DNA of 33,691 bases from Nitrospinaceae bacterium (lineage in GTDB: Bacteria > Nitrospinota > Nitrospinia > Nitrospinales > VA-1). Shown in pieces: positions 25,768 through 33,500 of this stretch. A program made the translations under genes and the position numbers. The notes under the pieces were generated by a model. The model made no database searches. It was not told the DNA's origin and worked only from the letters and a program-made list of their open reading frames with translations. The DNA lies in NCBI GenBank assembly GCA_029261455.1, contig JAJDBH010000022.1:1-33691 (forward strand), in the 5' to 3' direction. Position 1 is the first letter of the stretch; each line of letters begins with the position of its first letter.

Positions 25768-25799
25768 GATACATATGCAACTCCACTTGCATATGTATC
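25768..25799. promoter_or_regulatory. 13-bp perfect inverted repeat upstream of the excisionase gene
   Basis: Arms GATACATATGCAA and TTGCATATGTATC flank CTCCAC. The structure lies 19 bases after the 24946 gene and 64 bases before the excisionase ATG. It lacks a U tract on either strand, so an operator for the excisionase/replication operon is more likely than a terminator. It could bind the AlpA-like protein itself. Confidence 0.55.
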
Positions 25800-25862
25800 T
25801 ATCTCTCCCTAAGCAAATATCCTAGATTAGCTTCCAACAGTTTAATACTAATTTGGAGGTTA

Positions 25863-26090
25863 ATGATGGATGACAAGCTACTCAGCACTAAAGAAGCCGC
25901 AGAATACCTTGGGGTAAGTAAAGCCTTTCTTGAACGTGACCGTTGGGCTGGAGCACGAATTCCTTTTGTTCGTGTTGGAGATAGAAAGGTTCAATACGAA
26001 CCCTCAACTTTAAGAGCTTATGTTAAATCTAGAATTAGACAATCCACAAGCGACACTGGGAAAGTCCAAAAAAATAGGAAGGCAAAATGA
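25863..26090 (+). CDS. AlpA/Xis-like helix-turn-helix excisionase
   Basis: The 75-residue protein has the MerR-type winged HTH of excisionases and AlpA regulators (LLSTKEAAEYLGVSKAFLERDRW, then IPFVRVGDRKVQYEPSTLRAYV), plus a basic tail. GGAGG sits about 4 bases before ATG 25863. Its TGA overlaps the ATG of the replication gene (ATGA, 26087-26090), so the two are translationally coupled. In P4-type islands such proteins activate int or direct excision. Confidence 0.88.
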   Translation: MMDDKLLSTKEAAEYLGVSKAFLERDRWAGARIPFVRVGDRKVQYEPSTLRAYVKSRIRQSTSDTGKVQKNRKAK

Positions 26091-28765
26091 ACAAAACGCC
26101 TTCCAATTTAAATCATGATAACTCTAAAAAGGAATTTGTTTTCTCAACGGTGGATAATCGTTTTGATAATAAACCTAAATATTCCAAAAAAACCTGGAGG
26201 GAATTTTGCGAGTCCTTTTCCAGTCCAGACAGAAGCCGGGGGAAGCTTACCTTTGAGGAATATCATTTGCTGTACCCAACGGACAAACAGCAAAGGAGTG
26301 AAGAAAAAGATGGTCCGGGATGGATTTCTGTCGTCTTTAAACCATCCGAGGGAAGAACCAATGAGAATGTAGAAAGTGTTACAGGACTTGCTCTGGATAT
26401 TGATACAGGTGAGGTGAAGCGTGAACTCATAGAAGAAACATTAAAGGAACTTGAATTTTTCGCTCACACCACCTATTCCCATAAACCAGAAAATCCTAAA
26501 TGGAGAGTAATTATACCATTTAACGCTCCTTTTACTCCTTCACAGGTCGAAAGTGTTTTTAATCACTTCAATGATCTTTTTGGAGGGATACTTGATACAT
26601 GTGGGAAAAAACCTTCTCAGTTGTACTATCTTCCAAGCTGTCCCTATGATGGGTTTTTTGAATCGTTCCGACACTCTGGAATATTGTTTGATCCATCAAC
26701 CGCAAACCCAATCCCTCCAAGACCTAATACAAGTAAAACTAATTCACTTTCTTGCGCTAAAACGCCTCCGAAGAATTCAAAGCCTCCATCAAAATCCTGT
26801 CAAGATGGGGAACGGCATGAGGTGGGTCTTCCATATATTGGGAAGTTAATTGCTAAGGGCTTTTCTTATGAAAAGGTTCTTAAAAAAACTAGAGAGTGGA
26901 ATTTAACCAATGTTGATCCGTGGCCTGATGAAATCTTAGTTTCAAAGGTTGATGGGGTTTTTAGCTCAGATCAAAGAAATAATCCTGAAAGACATGAACC
27001 AAAACCTTGGGAAGATATTGAGATTCCTTATGAATTTGATTTGTCGCTTAATGGTGTTAAGTTTGTCCCTTCCGATGAAAAGAAACCTGAAATACCTATA
27101 TCAAGTCCCTGTTGGGTTTCTGCAAGAACTCGAAGCATTGAAAACAAATCATGGGGTGCCCTGGTTGAGTGGGTAGACTCCGATAACAAACATCACCAAC
27201 AATCAATTCCCAAAGAACGTTTTCATGAAAATGGAAATAAGCTGGCTCAAGATTTAGCTTCACAAGGTCTGAATATCATTCCCGGAAACGAAAAACACTT
27301 TTTAAAGTATTTAGGACAATTTAATCCTACAACAAGGATAACCTCTGTCCCTCAAGTGGGTTGGTTGGCAAGTCCAAATGGACGACTTATCTATGTATTA
27401 CCCAACCAAGTTATAAGCAATGAGAAAGGTGAAAAATGTGTATTTCAGCCAGAAAAACATAGTCCTTCAGCCGCAACAATTAAATCAAAGGGAACTTTGG
27501 AAGATTGGCAAAACAATGTAGTTTATCTTGCCCAAGACCATCCATATCTAATTTTTTGCCTTTGTGTTTCTTTTGCAGGCCTCTTGCTTAAAGCCGCAGG
27601 TTTAGAAGGAGGAGGATTTCATCTATATGGACGTTCTTCTCATGGAAAAACAACCGCAGCCCAATTAGCCGCAAGTGTTTGGGGCTGTGGAGCTGATCCG
27701 TCAGAAGCAGCAAAGGAAGCTTACGTTCGCAAGTGGAATACCACACATAATGCCTTAGAGGGTTTAGCTGCTTCTCATAATGATGGGATTTTAATTTTAG
27801 ATGAAGCTGGGACGTGTAACGCCAAAGACTTTGGAAAGGTCATTTATGATGTTACAGGAGGTCAAGGTAAAGTGGCTATGAATGCCGATAGGGGCATTAG
27901 GGAATCCCGTTCATGGCATATTTTACTTCTTTCAACGGGAGAAATTTCAGCCCAGCAAAAAATTGAAGAGGAGGGTAAAACGGCTAGAGCAGGACAAAAG
28001 ATCCGATTGATGGATATTCCTATTAAAGATGGAATCTTTAATCCGAACGCTCGAATTACAGGGGGGCCGCTTGCAATAGAGATTAAAAGAGAGTGCTCGA
28101 ATTATTATGGAACTGCTGGCCCAGCTTATTTAAAAGCAATAATCGACCAGTTTAATAACTTTTCGCTACTAAGAAGATTTATTAAAGGTGAATTTGAAAA
28201 GATAATTGATGAATTAAAAATTAGTGACCTTCAGCCCGAACTAGTTCGGGCTTTGCAACGATTGGCTTTGGTTTCGGTTGCGGGGAATTTGGCTAACGAA
28301 CTTGGCATTCTCCCATTTGAAAGAGAAGACATTAAAAATGCAGTTATTCACATAAGAAATGCATGGCTAAAAGGGCAGGATAGCCAATCCTATTCCACTA
28401 AAGGGATAAATGTAATCAAAGAGTTTATAGTAAGACATCAAAGTAGATTTGGAGATACCGAAAACTATAAGCAATCTTCTCAAATAAGGGAGTTGGTGGG
28501 TTATATCGACAAAAATGAAAGCATGTATCTTTTTACCCAAAGTGGATTTAGGGAAGCATGCAACGGGTTAAATTATAAAGAAGTACTTGATGAATTAAGA
28601 AAAAAGGGCTTTCTATATATTAACGAGGGAGACCGGCTTCAATGCAAGTGGACTATCTCAGGGTTAGAAGGGCGACCACGTTTTTATGCTGTTAAAGGAA
28701 AGGTCTTGGAATACGAGGGTGAGACATCAAGTCAAATCCAATGGGACGGGGCAGTGGGGCAATAG
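26087..28765 (+). CDS. primase-helicase fusion (AEP-like domain plus DUF927 helicase)
   Basis: The 892-residue protein is the element's replication initiator by inference. Residues about 75-215 resemble a small archaeo-eukaryotic-type primase: GLALDIDTG with D104/D106, then AHTTYSHKP and RVIIPF, and KPSQLYYLPSCP. A linker and a middle region (about 320-500) precede an ATPase of the DUF927 kind with Walker A GRSSHGKTT (about 515-523) and Walker B GILILDEAG (567-575). A GGQGKVAMNADRG segment and sensor-like LLLSTGE follow. The C-terminal winged-helix-like part ends near 880. P4 alpha protein has the same primase-plus-helicase logic. Confidence 0.85.
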   Translation: MNKTPSNLNHDNSKKEFVFSTVDNRFDNKPKYSKKTWREFCESFSSPDRSRGKLTFEEYHLLYPTDKQQRSEEKDGPGWISVVFKPSEGRTNENVESVTGLALDIDTGEVKRELIEETLKELEFFAHTTYSHKPENPKWRVIIPFNAPFTPSQVESVFNHFNDLFGGILDTCGKKPSQLYYLPSCPYDGFFESFRHSGILFDPSTANPIPPRPNTSKTNSLSCAKTPPKNSKPPSKSCQDGERHEVGLPYIGKLIAKGFSYEKVLKKTREWNLTNVDPWPDEILVSKVDGVFSSDQRNNPERHEPKPWEDIEIPYEFDLSLNGVKFVPSDEKKPEIPISSPCWVSARTRSIENKSWGALVEWVDSDNKHHQQSIPKERFHENGNKLAQDLASQGLNIIPGNEKHFLKYLGQFNPTTRITSVPQVGWLASPNGRLIYVLPNQVISNEKGEKCVFQPEKHSPSAATIKSKGTLEDWQNNVVYLAQDHPYLIFCLCVSFAGLLLKAAGLEGGGFHLYGRSSHGKTTAAQLAASVWGCGADPSEAAKEAYVRKWNTTHNALEGLAASHNDGILILDEAGTCNAKDFGKVIYDVTGGQGKVAMNADRGIRESRSWHILLLSTGEISAQQKIEEEGKTARAGQKIRLMDIPIKDGIFNPNARITGGPLAIEIKRECSNYYGTAGPAYLKAIIDQFNNFSLLRRFIKGEFEKIIDELKISDLQPELVRALQRLALVSVAGNLANELGILPFEREDIKNAVIHIRNAWLKGQDSQSYSTKGINVIKEFIVRHQSRFGDTENYKQSSQIRELVGYIDKNESMYLFTQSGFREACNGLNYKEVLDELRKKGFLYINEGDRLQCKWTISGLEGRPRFYAVKGKVLEYEGETSSQIQWDGAVGQ

Positions 28766-28915
28766 CTGATTTATGAAAGGATTAGAGGCTTCAGCGGAAA
28801 GTTTCAGTGGGGCTTGTGGGGCAGTTCACCCCCAGTGTCCCAACACTGATTTTTAAAATACAAATCACAACTCATTTATTCAAAATAAGTAGCCCCAGTT
28901 CCCCACTAGTCCCAA
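28745..28915. repeat. cluster of GTGGGG/ACTGGGG boxes (possible iterons)
   Basis: Five related boxes occur: GCAGTGGGGCAA at the end of the replication gene, TCAGTGGGGCTT and TGTGGGGCAG just after it, and two inverted copies in AGCCCCAGT and TTCCCCACT near 28891-28907. They flank the hairpin at 28833. Their clustering beside the initiator gene suggests binding sites for it, that is, an origin; this is unproven. Confidence 0.4.
28833..28848 (+). terminator. small hairpin after the replication gene
   Basis: CAGTGT and ACACTG pair around CCCA, followed by ATTTTTAAAA. It lies 68 bases after the replication gene stop and faces the convergent cargo genes, so it may end transcription in the plus direction. 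Confidence 0.45.
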
Positions 28916-28959
28916 GTGTATTACCGTTTCCTTTTTGGAACTAATGCTTAAATGAATAC

Positions 28960-29616
28960 CTACTTATTTTCACTTTCTTGTTTCCGTATTTCGTTACCAC
29001 AATCTTGCATACTTGTTAAAATCTTGTGAACGTTTGCCGATCCGAATAGGGAGAAGACCTTGCCCCATGTTGAGTGGATAAATTCATAAGATTCACGGAG
29101 CCCCCTTCTTAACCGCAAAAGACTAATTAATGCGTGGGCTATTAAAAATATTAAAATAATTTGACCAAAAGTTACAGCTAAGCAAGCAAATTTGTGAAAT
29201 ACATTAGCCGCAACATCTGGTCCTCCAAACGCAATTAATTTACCTTGCCAGTTTAAAAATAGCCCAATTAAGGCATAGGTAACTACCCTAAAAACGCATT
29301 GGCAGTGGTAACCAAATTTAATATATCTAGTTGTTTTTGAATCAAGATAACCAGCTCTCACCGTCCGCAGTAAGGTGTCAATTTCACCCTTGCTATCTTC
29401 TTGAACTTTTTTATCTAAAAGATCGACTATAGCACTAGTCTCTTTTAATAAAGCGTCAGAATCTTTGCCGGCCTGCTGAATGGCGATTCCCGATAACCCT
29501 CCTAACGCAGCAGTGCCCACAGCCCCTATGTAGAATGTATTAAGATCGAAAAAAAGAAGATGGTAATCTTTCAGGAAGGTCAGAAAACCAAGGACAAGTG
29601 CATTTAATTCGGGCAT
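28960..29616 (-). CDS. multi-pass membrane protein, cargo (candidate defence effector)
   Basis: The 218-residue protein has two N-terminal hydrophobic segments (about 5-22, 26-47), a charged helical stretch (about 50-100, KETSAIVDLLDKKVQ and EIDTLLRTVRAGYLD), two more membrane segments (about 106-126, 138-166) and a charged tail. The layout resembles membrane effectors of defence systems (SLATT/S-4TM-like) that disturb the membrane on activation, but I cannot assign a family. Its start overlaps the end of the upstream gene by 13 bases, so the two are coupled and probably function as a pair. Confidence 0.68.
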   Translation of the reverse strand: MPELNALVLGFLTFLKDYHLLFFDLNTFYIGAVGTAALGGLSGIAIQQAGKDSDALLKETSAIVDLLDKKVQEDSKGEIDTLLRTVRAGYLDSKTTRYIKFGYHCQCVFRVVTYALIGLFLNWQGKLIAFGGPDVAANVFHKFACLAVTFGQIILIFLIAHALISLLRLRRGLRESYEFIHSTWGKVFSLFGSANVHKILTSMQDCGNEIRKQESENK

Positions 29617-30338
29617 GCAGTAAATTCTTCTTTCAAGCTATTTTCAAAAGGACCCATTTCCTCTGAGAGATCCTTCCATAGCACATTGAAAGCTGCCCGC
29701 ACTTCTTTTCCAAGGTTTTCGTCATTCAAAGATGCATAAGCCTCTGCTTTAGCGTCACTTGTTTCAACCCTAAAGCTATAATTATTTGTAGTAATTATAT
29801 GAGCATTCGCTTGGCCCTTCGCTTTCATTACTTCTAAAGCAGATTCTTTCATAACTCTTAACGAAACACGCTTATTTTTACCAAGCCTAGGCAACAAAAC
29901 TTCTTGATAGAAGGGATTACGATAAAACTTCTCCATATCTAGGAAGCTATCCTCCTCCCCTAAAGCAACATCGTCATCCTGCTGTGGAGGACGTCTTTCA
30001 AGAATAATCCTGAGCTCTACATTACTCTTGGCATCATCTAAAATATTGTTGATAGCTTTGATCACCGAATGTTTTCCAAATGCTTTACGGTTCAAAACAC
30101 CCGCATATATGCCGATATAATCACTTGGAACCGTATTTGTTAAAAGGTCTTCGATCAAATCTATTGCATGGCTTGGCGATGAGTTCGCAAACACCTTAGG
30201 CGCCCCTCGTTTTTTAAGTTTACCTAACATTTTCAAGTACGCCTGATCACGCTTTCCCAAATGCATTAAATACTCGAAAAAGTATCCAAGTTGCTTGAAA
30301 ACGATAAATTCTTTAATTTTTTTGTAAAGGGTCTTCAT
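29604..30338 (-). CDS. soluble partner of the membrane protein, possible degenerate PLD-like fold
   Basis: The 244-residue protein from ATG 30338 (the alternative 30380 start adds a poor 14-residue extension) has an N-terminal helical part and a core (about 60-230) of alternating strands and helices: SDYIGIYAGVLNR, VELRIILER, NKRVSLRVM, then AHIITTNNYSFRVETSD and ASLNDENLGKEVRAAFNVLW. This pattern of an early strand, a late H-strand-R/E strand and a final FND...F..LW helix recalls inactive phospholipase-D-like domains beside membrane effectors. No HKD catalytic motif is present. A sensor or regulator role is inferred, with low certainty. Confidence 0.62.
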   Translation of the reverse strand: MKTLYKKIKEFIVFKQLGYFFEYLMHLGKRDQAYLKMLGKLKKRGAPKVFANSSPSHAIDLIEDLLTNTVPSDYIGIYAGVLNRKAFGKHSVIKAINNILDDAKSNVELRIILERRPPQQDDDVALGEEDSFLDMEKFYRNPFYQEVLLPRLGKNKRVSLRVMKESALEVMKAKGQANAHIITTNNYSFRVETSDAKAEAYASLNDENLGKEVRAAFNVLWKDLSEEMGPFENSLKEEFTACPN

Positions 30339-30757
30339 ATATACAATATATATCCGCGCTTGATAGAACGCACATCGCAAACTGAGCTATTTCTGCACTT
30401 GTAGGTAGGCACTATTTTACTCGTCATTATTATGATCGGCAAAACGAGGGCAAGCTTTACCCCCTTTATCTGGTTATCCCCACATATAAGTAACGCCACT
30501 GCCTAAGTGAGCGTAACACTTCAATTTTCCGATACGCTTAACGCAAAACAAGCGTAGCCTTATAGGCGAACTTAATTTAGAGGAAAAATCATTCTCACAT
30601 AAAACCCTAAGGGCCACAAGTATAAATAATCCTTGCTATGCCAATAAGGACACGACTGTACGGCACCAATAATGCTATAAATAACTATCATTTGTCAATA
30701 AATAGCTCATATGGGCTAACTCAAAATAACCCGTTTGTGGATTATTTATAAGGAAGG
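30339..30757. other. 419-base gap with inverted repeats
   Basis: No gene seen. TACGCTT and AAGCGTA (30533-30539, 30550-30556) form a 7-bp hairpin with a 10-base loop. TATAAATAATCC and GGATTATTTATA (30621-30632, 30739-30750) are a perfect 12-bp inverted repeat about 106 bases apart, directly after the 3' end of the 30758 gene. The gap separates the two cargo transcription units; it should hold the promoter of the 30338 gene and possibly a small RNA. Confidence 0.45.
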
Positions 30758-31561
30758 TTATCCAAAATGGCCTACATAACCGTCTGAGATAATAATGTCT
30801 TCCCTAATTGGAAAAGTGTTTTGATAGCTTATAAAATTAGCTGTTCTAAGCTCACTGCGACCATGGGCCCACAAAAATAATTCAGCACACATCCCGGATG
30901 GGGTAACTAAAAACCCATTGAAATCCTCTGGTAACCCACACTTTAATTTCTCATCTAAATCTGCTCGTTTACCATATCCGTAATTCCTACCAATCAAATT
31001 CTCATTCAATAAGCCAAGGAGAACATGTTCAATAATAGTCTGGTATTCCCAAAAATTCATTGGTTTGAAATCCATGGCAACCGAATAAATCTCAAACGGA
31101 ACAAACAATTTCATTTTTAACCGTTCTTCTTCCATGCCAAAATTAATTTTTTCAGTTCCAAAGCACTTCATAAACATTTGACAAAAAATATAGTGAGATC
31201 TTATTTGATAGGTTGAAAGTCTACCTAATAACGAAGAATAGGTCACTCCCATATCATTTTGGGGGTTTGACGATCTTGAAGAAGCTAAAACACCACCAAA
31301 ATACGCAGTTGTTAGTTCATCCTCACAAAAAACACCCTCTTGGATAATTGACTTAAGAACTTTTGAAGGAACTTCTCCTTTGTCATCAATATTCGGCCCT
31401 AACAGAGTGATTGCATGATTGAATATACGACCAACATTTATTTCCCCTATTTTCTCCAAGTAAGATCTGGTCTTTTCACCAAAATAGGCAGCAGATGGGC
31501 CAAGGAGCTTAAATGCTAATGCTGCTTCTAAGGTAGCTAATGCTGTTTGTTCATTAATCAT
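30758..31561 (-). CDS. Abi-alpha (DUF4393)-like protein
   Basis: The 267-residue cytoplasmic protein matches, from memory, the Abi-alpha pattern: KLLGPSAAYFGEK and IGRIFNHA-type N-terminal helices, VPSKVLKSIIQEGVFCEDEL, then the conserved AYFGGVLASSRS, LLGRLSTYQIRSHYIF, and a C-terminal helical domain. The family is found in mobile elements and is named for abortive infection, but its mechanism is not well established. It lies 76 bases downstream of the PIN fusion gene on the same strand, probably one transcript. Confidence 0.65.
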   Translation of the reverse strand: MINEQTALATLEAALAFKLLGPSAAYFGEKTRSYLEKIGEINVGRIFNHAITLLGPNIDDKGEVPSKVLKSIIQEGVFCEDELTTAYFGGVLASSRSSNPQNDMGVTYSSLLGRLSTYQIRSHYIFCQMFMKCFGTEKINFGMEEERLKMKLFVPFEIYSVAMDFKPMNFWEYQTIIEHVLLGLLNENLIGRNYGYGKRADLDEKLKCGLPEDFNGFLVTPSGMCAELFLWAHGRSELRTANFISYQNTFPIREDIIISDGYVGHFG

Positions 31562-31637
31562 TGTTTAGGTATATAAAAAATGAGTTTTATAAACTGCAAT
31601 GGGTGATCCTTTGACGGGCCAATATCATCAATGTGCA

Positions 31638-33008
31638 TCATATGCAATTACGGATATGTATTTCCTCGTAAGGTATAAATTCATATACTGAATTGCTACC
31701 TTCATCGATTTCGGCCTTACCCACAATAACCTTTATGTTTCCTTCTATTTTTGGGATTCTTCTTTTAATTAAATGCATAGTCTCACTAATAGCAGCTTCA
31801 TCTAGCACAACAAAAATGAATGCAAACTCATAATATTCTTTCATATTGAGCATAAAGGCAGCACGGAAAATTATATCCCTAAGTCGATGTATTGTTGTTT
31901 GTGGATCTCGGATTAATTTTACTTCAAACCCATACTTTATATTATCTTGATGAGCTATAAAGTCTGGAAACTCCCCTTGATTTTCCTCTAAATCTGGGAA
32001 TTTATTTTCCAGCCATTTGAAAACAGCTCTCTCGGAGGTCTTGGCCAGTTGTCGATGGTCGCGGAGACCAAAACGCCGTGCAACAGATACTTCTCTTACC
32101 TCCTCGATTGCCTCTCTAGTCACTTCTGTATTGAGCTTTTCGTTGGCATGCCTTAGAAAACCGTCAGTCTTATAAACGAAAAATCTTTCTACACCAGCCT
32201 CTCGCGATAATTCATCTGTTAATTCAGGCCTAACTCCAATTGTCTTTTCCCCATTACTATCTATTTTCCACCACCAATCAGACTTGGTATCATCCGTTAT
32301 AAAAATGACATCTTTTAGTGACTCCTTCTTCGCATGACCAATTATTTGTTTCCAGATAATAATGTCACCGTATTTTCGCTTATAAGTTATACCTGCATAT
32401 GTGAATTCATCGGGAGACTTATCATCTTTTTCGGAGTCTTCAAAACCAGGAGGGATAGCTTTATCATATCTCTCTTTAGCTTCATTAAATAGGTTATCTA
32501 AATCAGCTTGCCCAGATGGAGGATTACCAACCTTCCCGTTAAATAACTTATCAATTCTATCCCGTATTTCATCATCCGAGTTCACACTAATGCTTTTCTC
32601 TTCAAGCTCCTTTAATTCTAAAAGAAAATCACTTTCAATTTTTTCAATATTTTCAATTAATTTATCTGGGTTAATGTGGCTGTGCCGCTTTTTTAGCTGA
32701 AGGCCGTTTAAATCATTTTTCATATTAGAAACATGCCTCGATACGGTATTTTGCACCTCAGAATAACGCTTATGTTGTGCGGCAATTACCTTTAATCGGT
32801 TTCTTTGGAACTCTAACCCAACATGATATGGAATCCAAACACGGTTAACTAAATCTTCAATGACTTTAAACAAAGAGTCCCTTGTTGACGATTGATAGCG
32901 ATATAGGTTTAGAAGGACGTTGGTATCAAAAATAAAAATCGCATTATCCCAAAGAGTGTCAAACTCTTCCTTAGTTGGTCTGTAATATCCTTTAAATATG
33001 TTCTTCAT
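31638..33008 (-). CDS. PIN_8-like nuclease fused to a PD-(D/E)XK-like domain
   Basis: The 456-residue protein opens with a PIN-like nuclease domain: IFDTNVLLNLYRY with D28/N30, a coiled-coil/helical insert (about 60-150, charged), a KYGDIIIWKQIIGHA segment and VIFITDDTKSDWWW, the usual acidic sites of the PIN_8/DUF4935 type. The C-terminal half (about 320-400) has FPDF (P348-D349) and, 12 residues later, GFEVK (E362, K364), the pattern of a PD-(D/E)XK nuclease core. Two nuclease folds in one chain is unusual. It likely cleaves RNA and/or DNA in a defence setting; the target is unknown. Confidence 0.78.
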   Translation of the reverse strand: MKNIFKGYYRPTKEEFDTLWDNAIFIFDTNVLLNLYRYQSSTRDSLFKVIEDLVNRVWIPYHVGLEFQRNRLKVIAAQHKRYSEVQNTVSRHVSNMKNDLNGLQLKKRHSHINPDKLIENIEKIESDFLLELKELEEKSISVNSDDEIRDRIDKLFNGKVGNPPSGQADLDNLFNEAKERYDKAIPPGFEDSEKDDKSPDEFTYAGITYKRKYGDIIIWKQIIGHAKKESLKDVIFITDDTKSDWWWKIDSNGEKTIGVRPELTDELSREAGVERFFVYKTDGFLRHANEKLNTEVTREAIEEVREVSVARRFGLRDHRQLAKTSERAVFKWLENKFPDLEENQGEFPDFIAHQDNIKYGFEVKLIRDPQTTIHRLRDIIFRAAFMLNMKEYYEFAFIFVVLDEAAISETMHLIKRRIPKIEGNIKVIVGKAEIDEGSNSVYEFIPYEEIHIRNCI

Positions 33009-33164
33009 GGTTACTTATGTGTTGGTATGTAAAGTAAAGTTCTGTTGTCGGATTTTACCCGTTTATCGAGAGGAATCATAGTGTGTTAAAATTTTTACAG
33101 CTTCCTGAGGGCGATGAGCAAACACCTTCTTGATACTTTTCAGCTCTAACCTTTTTTAATCAAT

Positions 33165-33276
33165 TTGCCTACATAGTACCTATACAAATAAAAAGGGGCT
33201 ATGCCTTAAAGACATAATCCATAATTTTTATGGTAATCCGTCTTGGGATTGAACCGAGGATCTACTGATTAAGAGT
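33165..33276 (-). repeat. inner right-end module with tRNA-Lys(CUU)-like 3' half
   Basis: Read on the minus strand, 33231-33276 gives an anticodon-loop-like CTCTTAA, then ATCAGTAG, a T arm CTCGG-TTCAATC-CCAAG with one mismatch, and a CCA end. Left of it lies AAATAAAAAGGGGCTATG followed by a CATAA block, the same order as in 33328-33437. It is a diverged second attachment module with a different tRNA half. Confidence 0.65.
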
Positions 33277-33327
33277 TAGAAATCTAAATGACAAATTGAA
33301 CTATTCGGATTCATAAGTTGGGCGCAG

Positions 33328-33437
33328 CTGTCTACTATCTGTCTACTAAAATAAAAAGGCGCTATGAGAAAGCTCATAACACCTTGATATTATGGAGCCA
33401 GCGGGCGGAATTGAACCGCCGACCTACTGATTACGAA
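33328..33437 (-). repeat. right attachment module: arm boxes plus tRNA-Thr(CGU) 3' half
   Basis: Paired GTCTAC boxes (33329-33346), then AAATAAAAAGGCGCTATG and a CATAA block, lead to the 45-bp tRNA-Thr 3' half at 33393-33437, identical to the left attachment site. The tRNA 5' half does not follow on the right; instead the next bases resemble the inner side of the left end (ATTGGCGTTTTTAGGAAGTT against TTTGACGCTTTTAAGAAGTT). Confidence 0.85.
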
Positions 33438-33500
33438 TTACAAATTGGCGTTTTTAGGAAGTTGTTGATTACAGGCTGGTTTCTCTTATCTGCTTACTTT

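Larger units (their letters stand above)
23309..33437. mobile_element. integrative element in tRNA-Thr(CGU), with defence-like cargo
   Basis: The element is bounded by identical 45-bp direct repeats (23309-23353, 33393-33437) made of a tRNA-Thr 3' half. It contains a tyrosine integrase next to the left repeat, an AlpA-like excisionase, a primase-helicase fusion for autonomous replication, and a minus-strand cargo. It has no structural, packaging or conjugation genes, so it resembles a P4/PICI-like satellite or small genomic island. It is visibly more AT-rich than the flanking chromosome, consistent with transfer. Length is about 10.1 kb. Confidence 0.85.

Noticed and set aside
33231-33276. 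A functional tRNA-Lys gene
   Set aside because: Only a 3' half with a T-stem mismatch; no 5' half.
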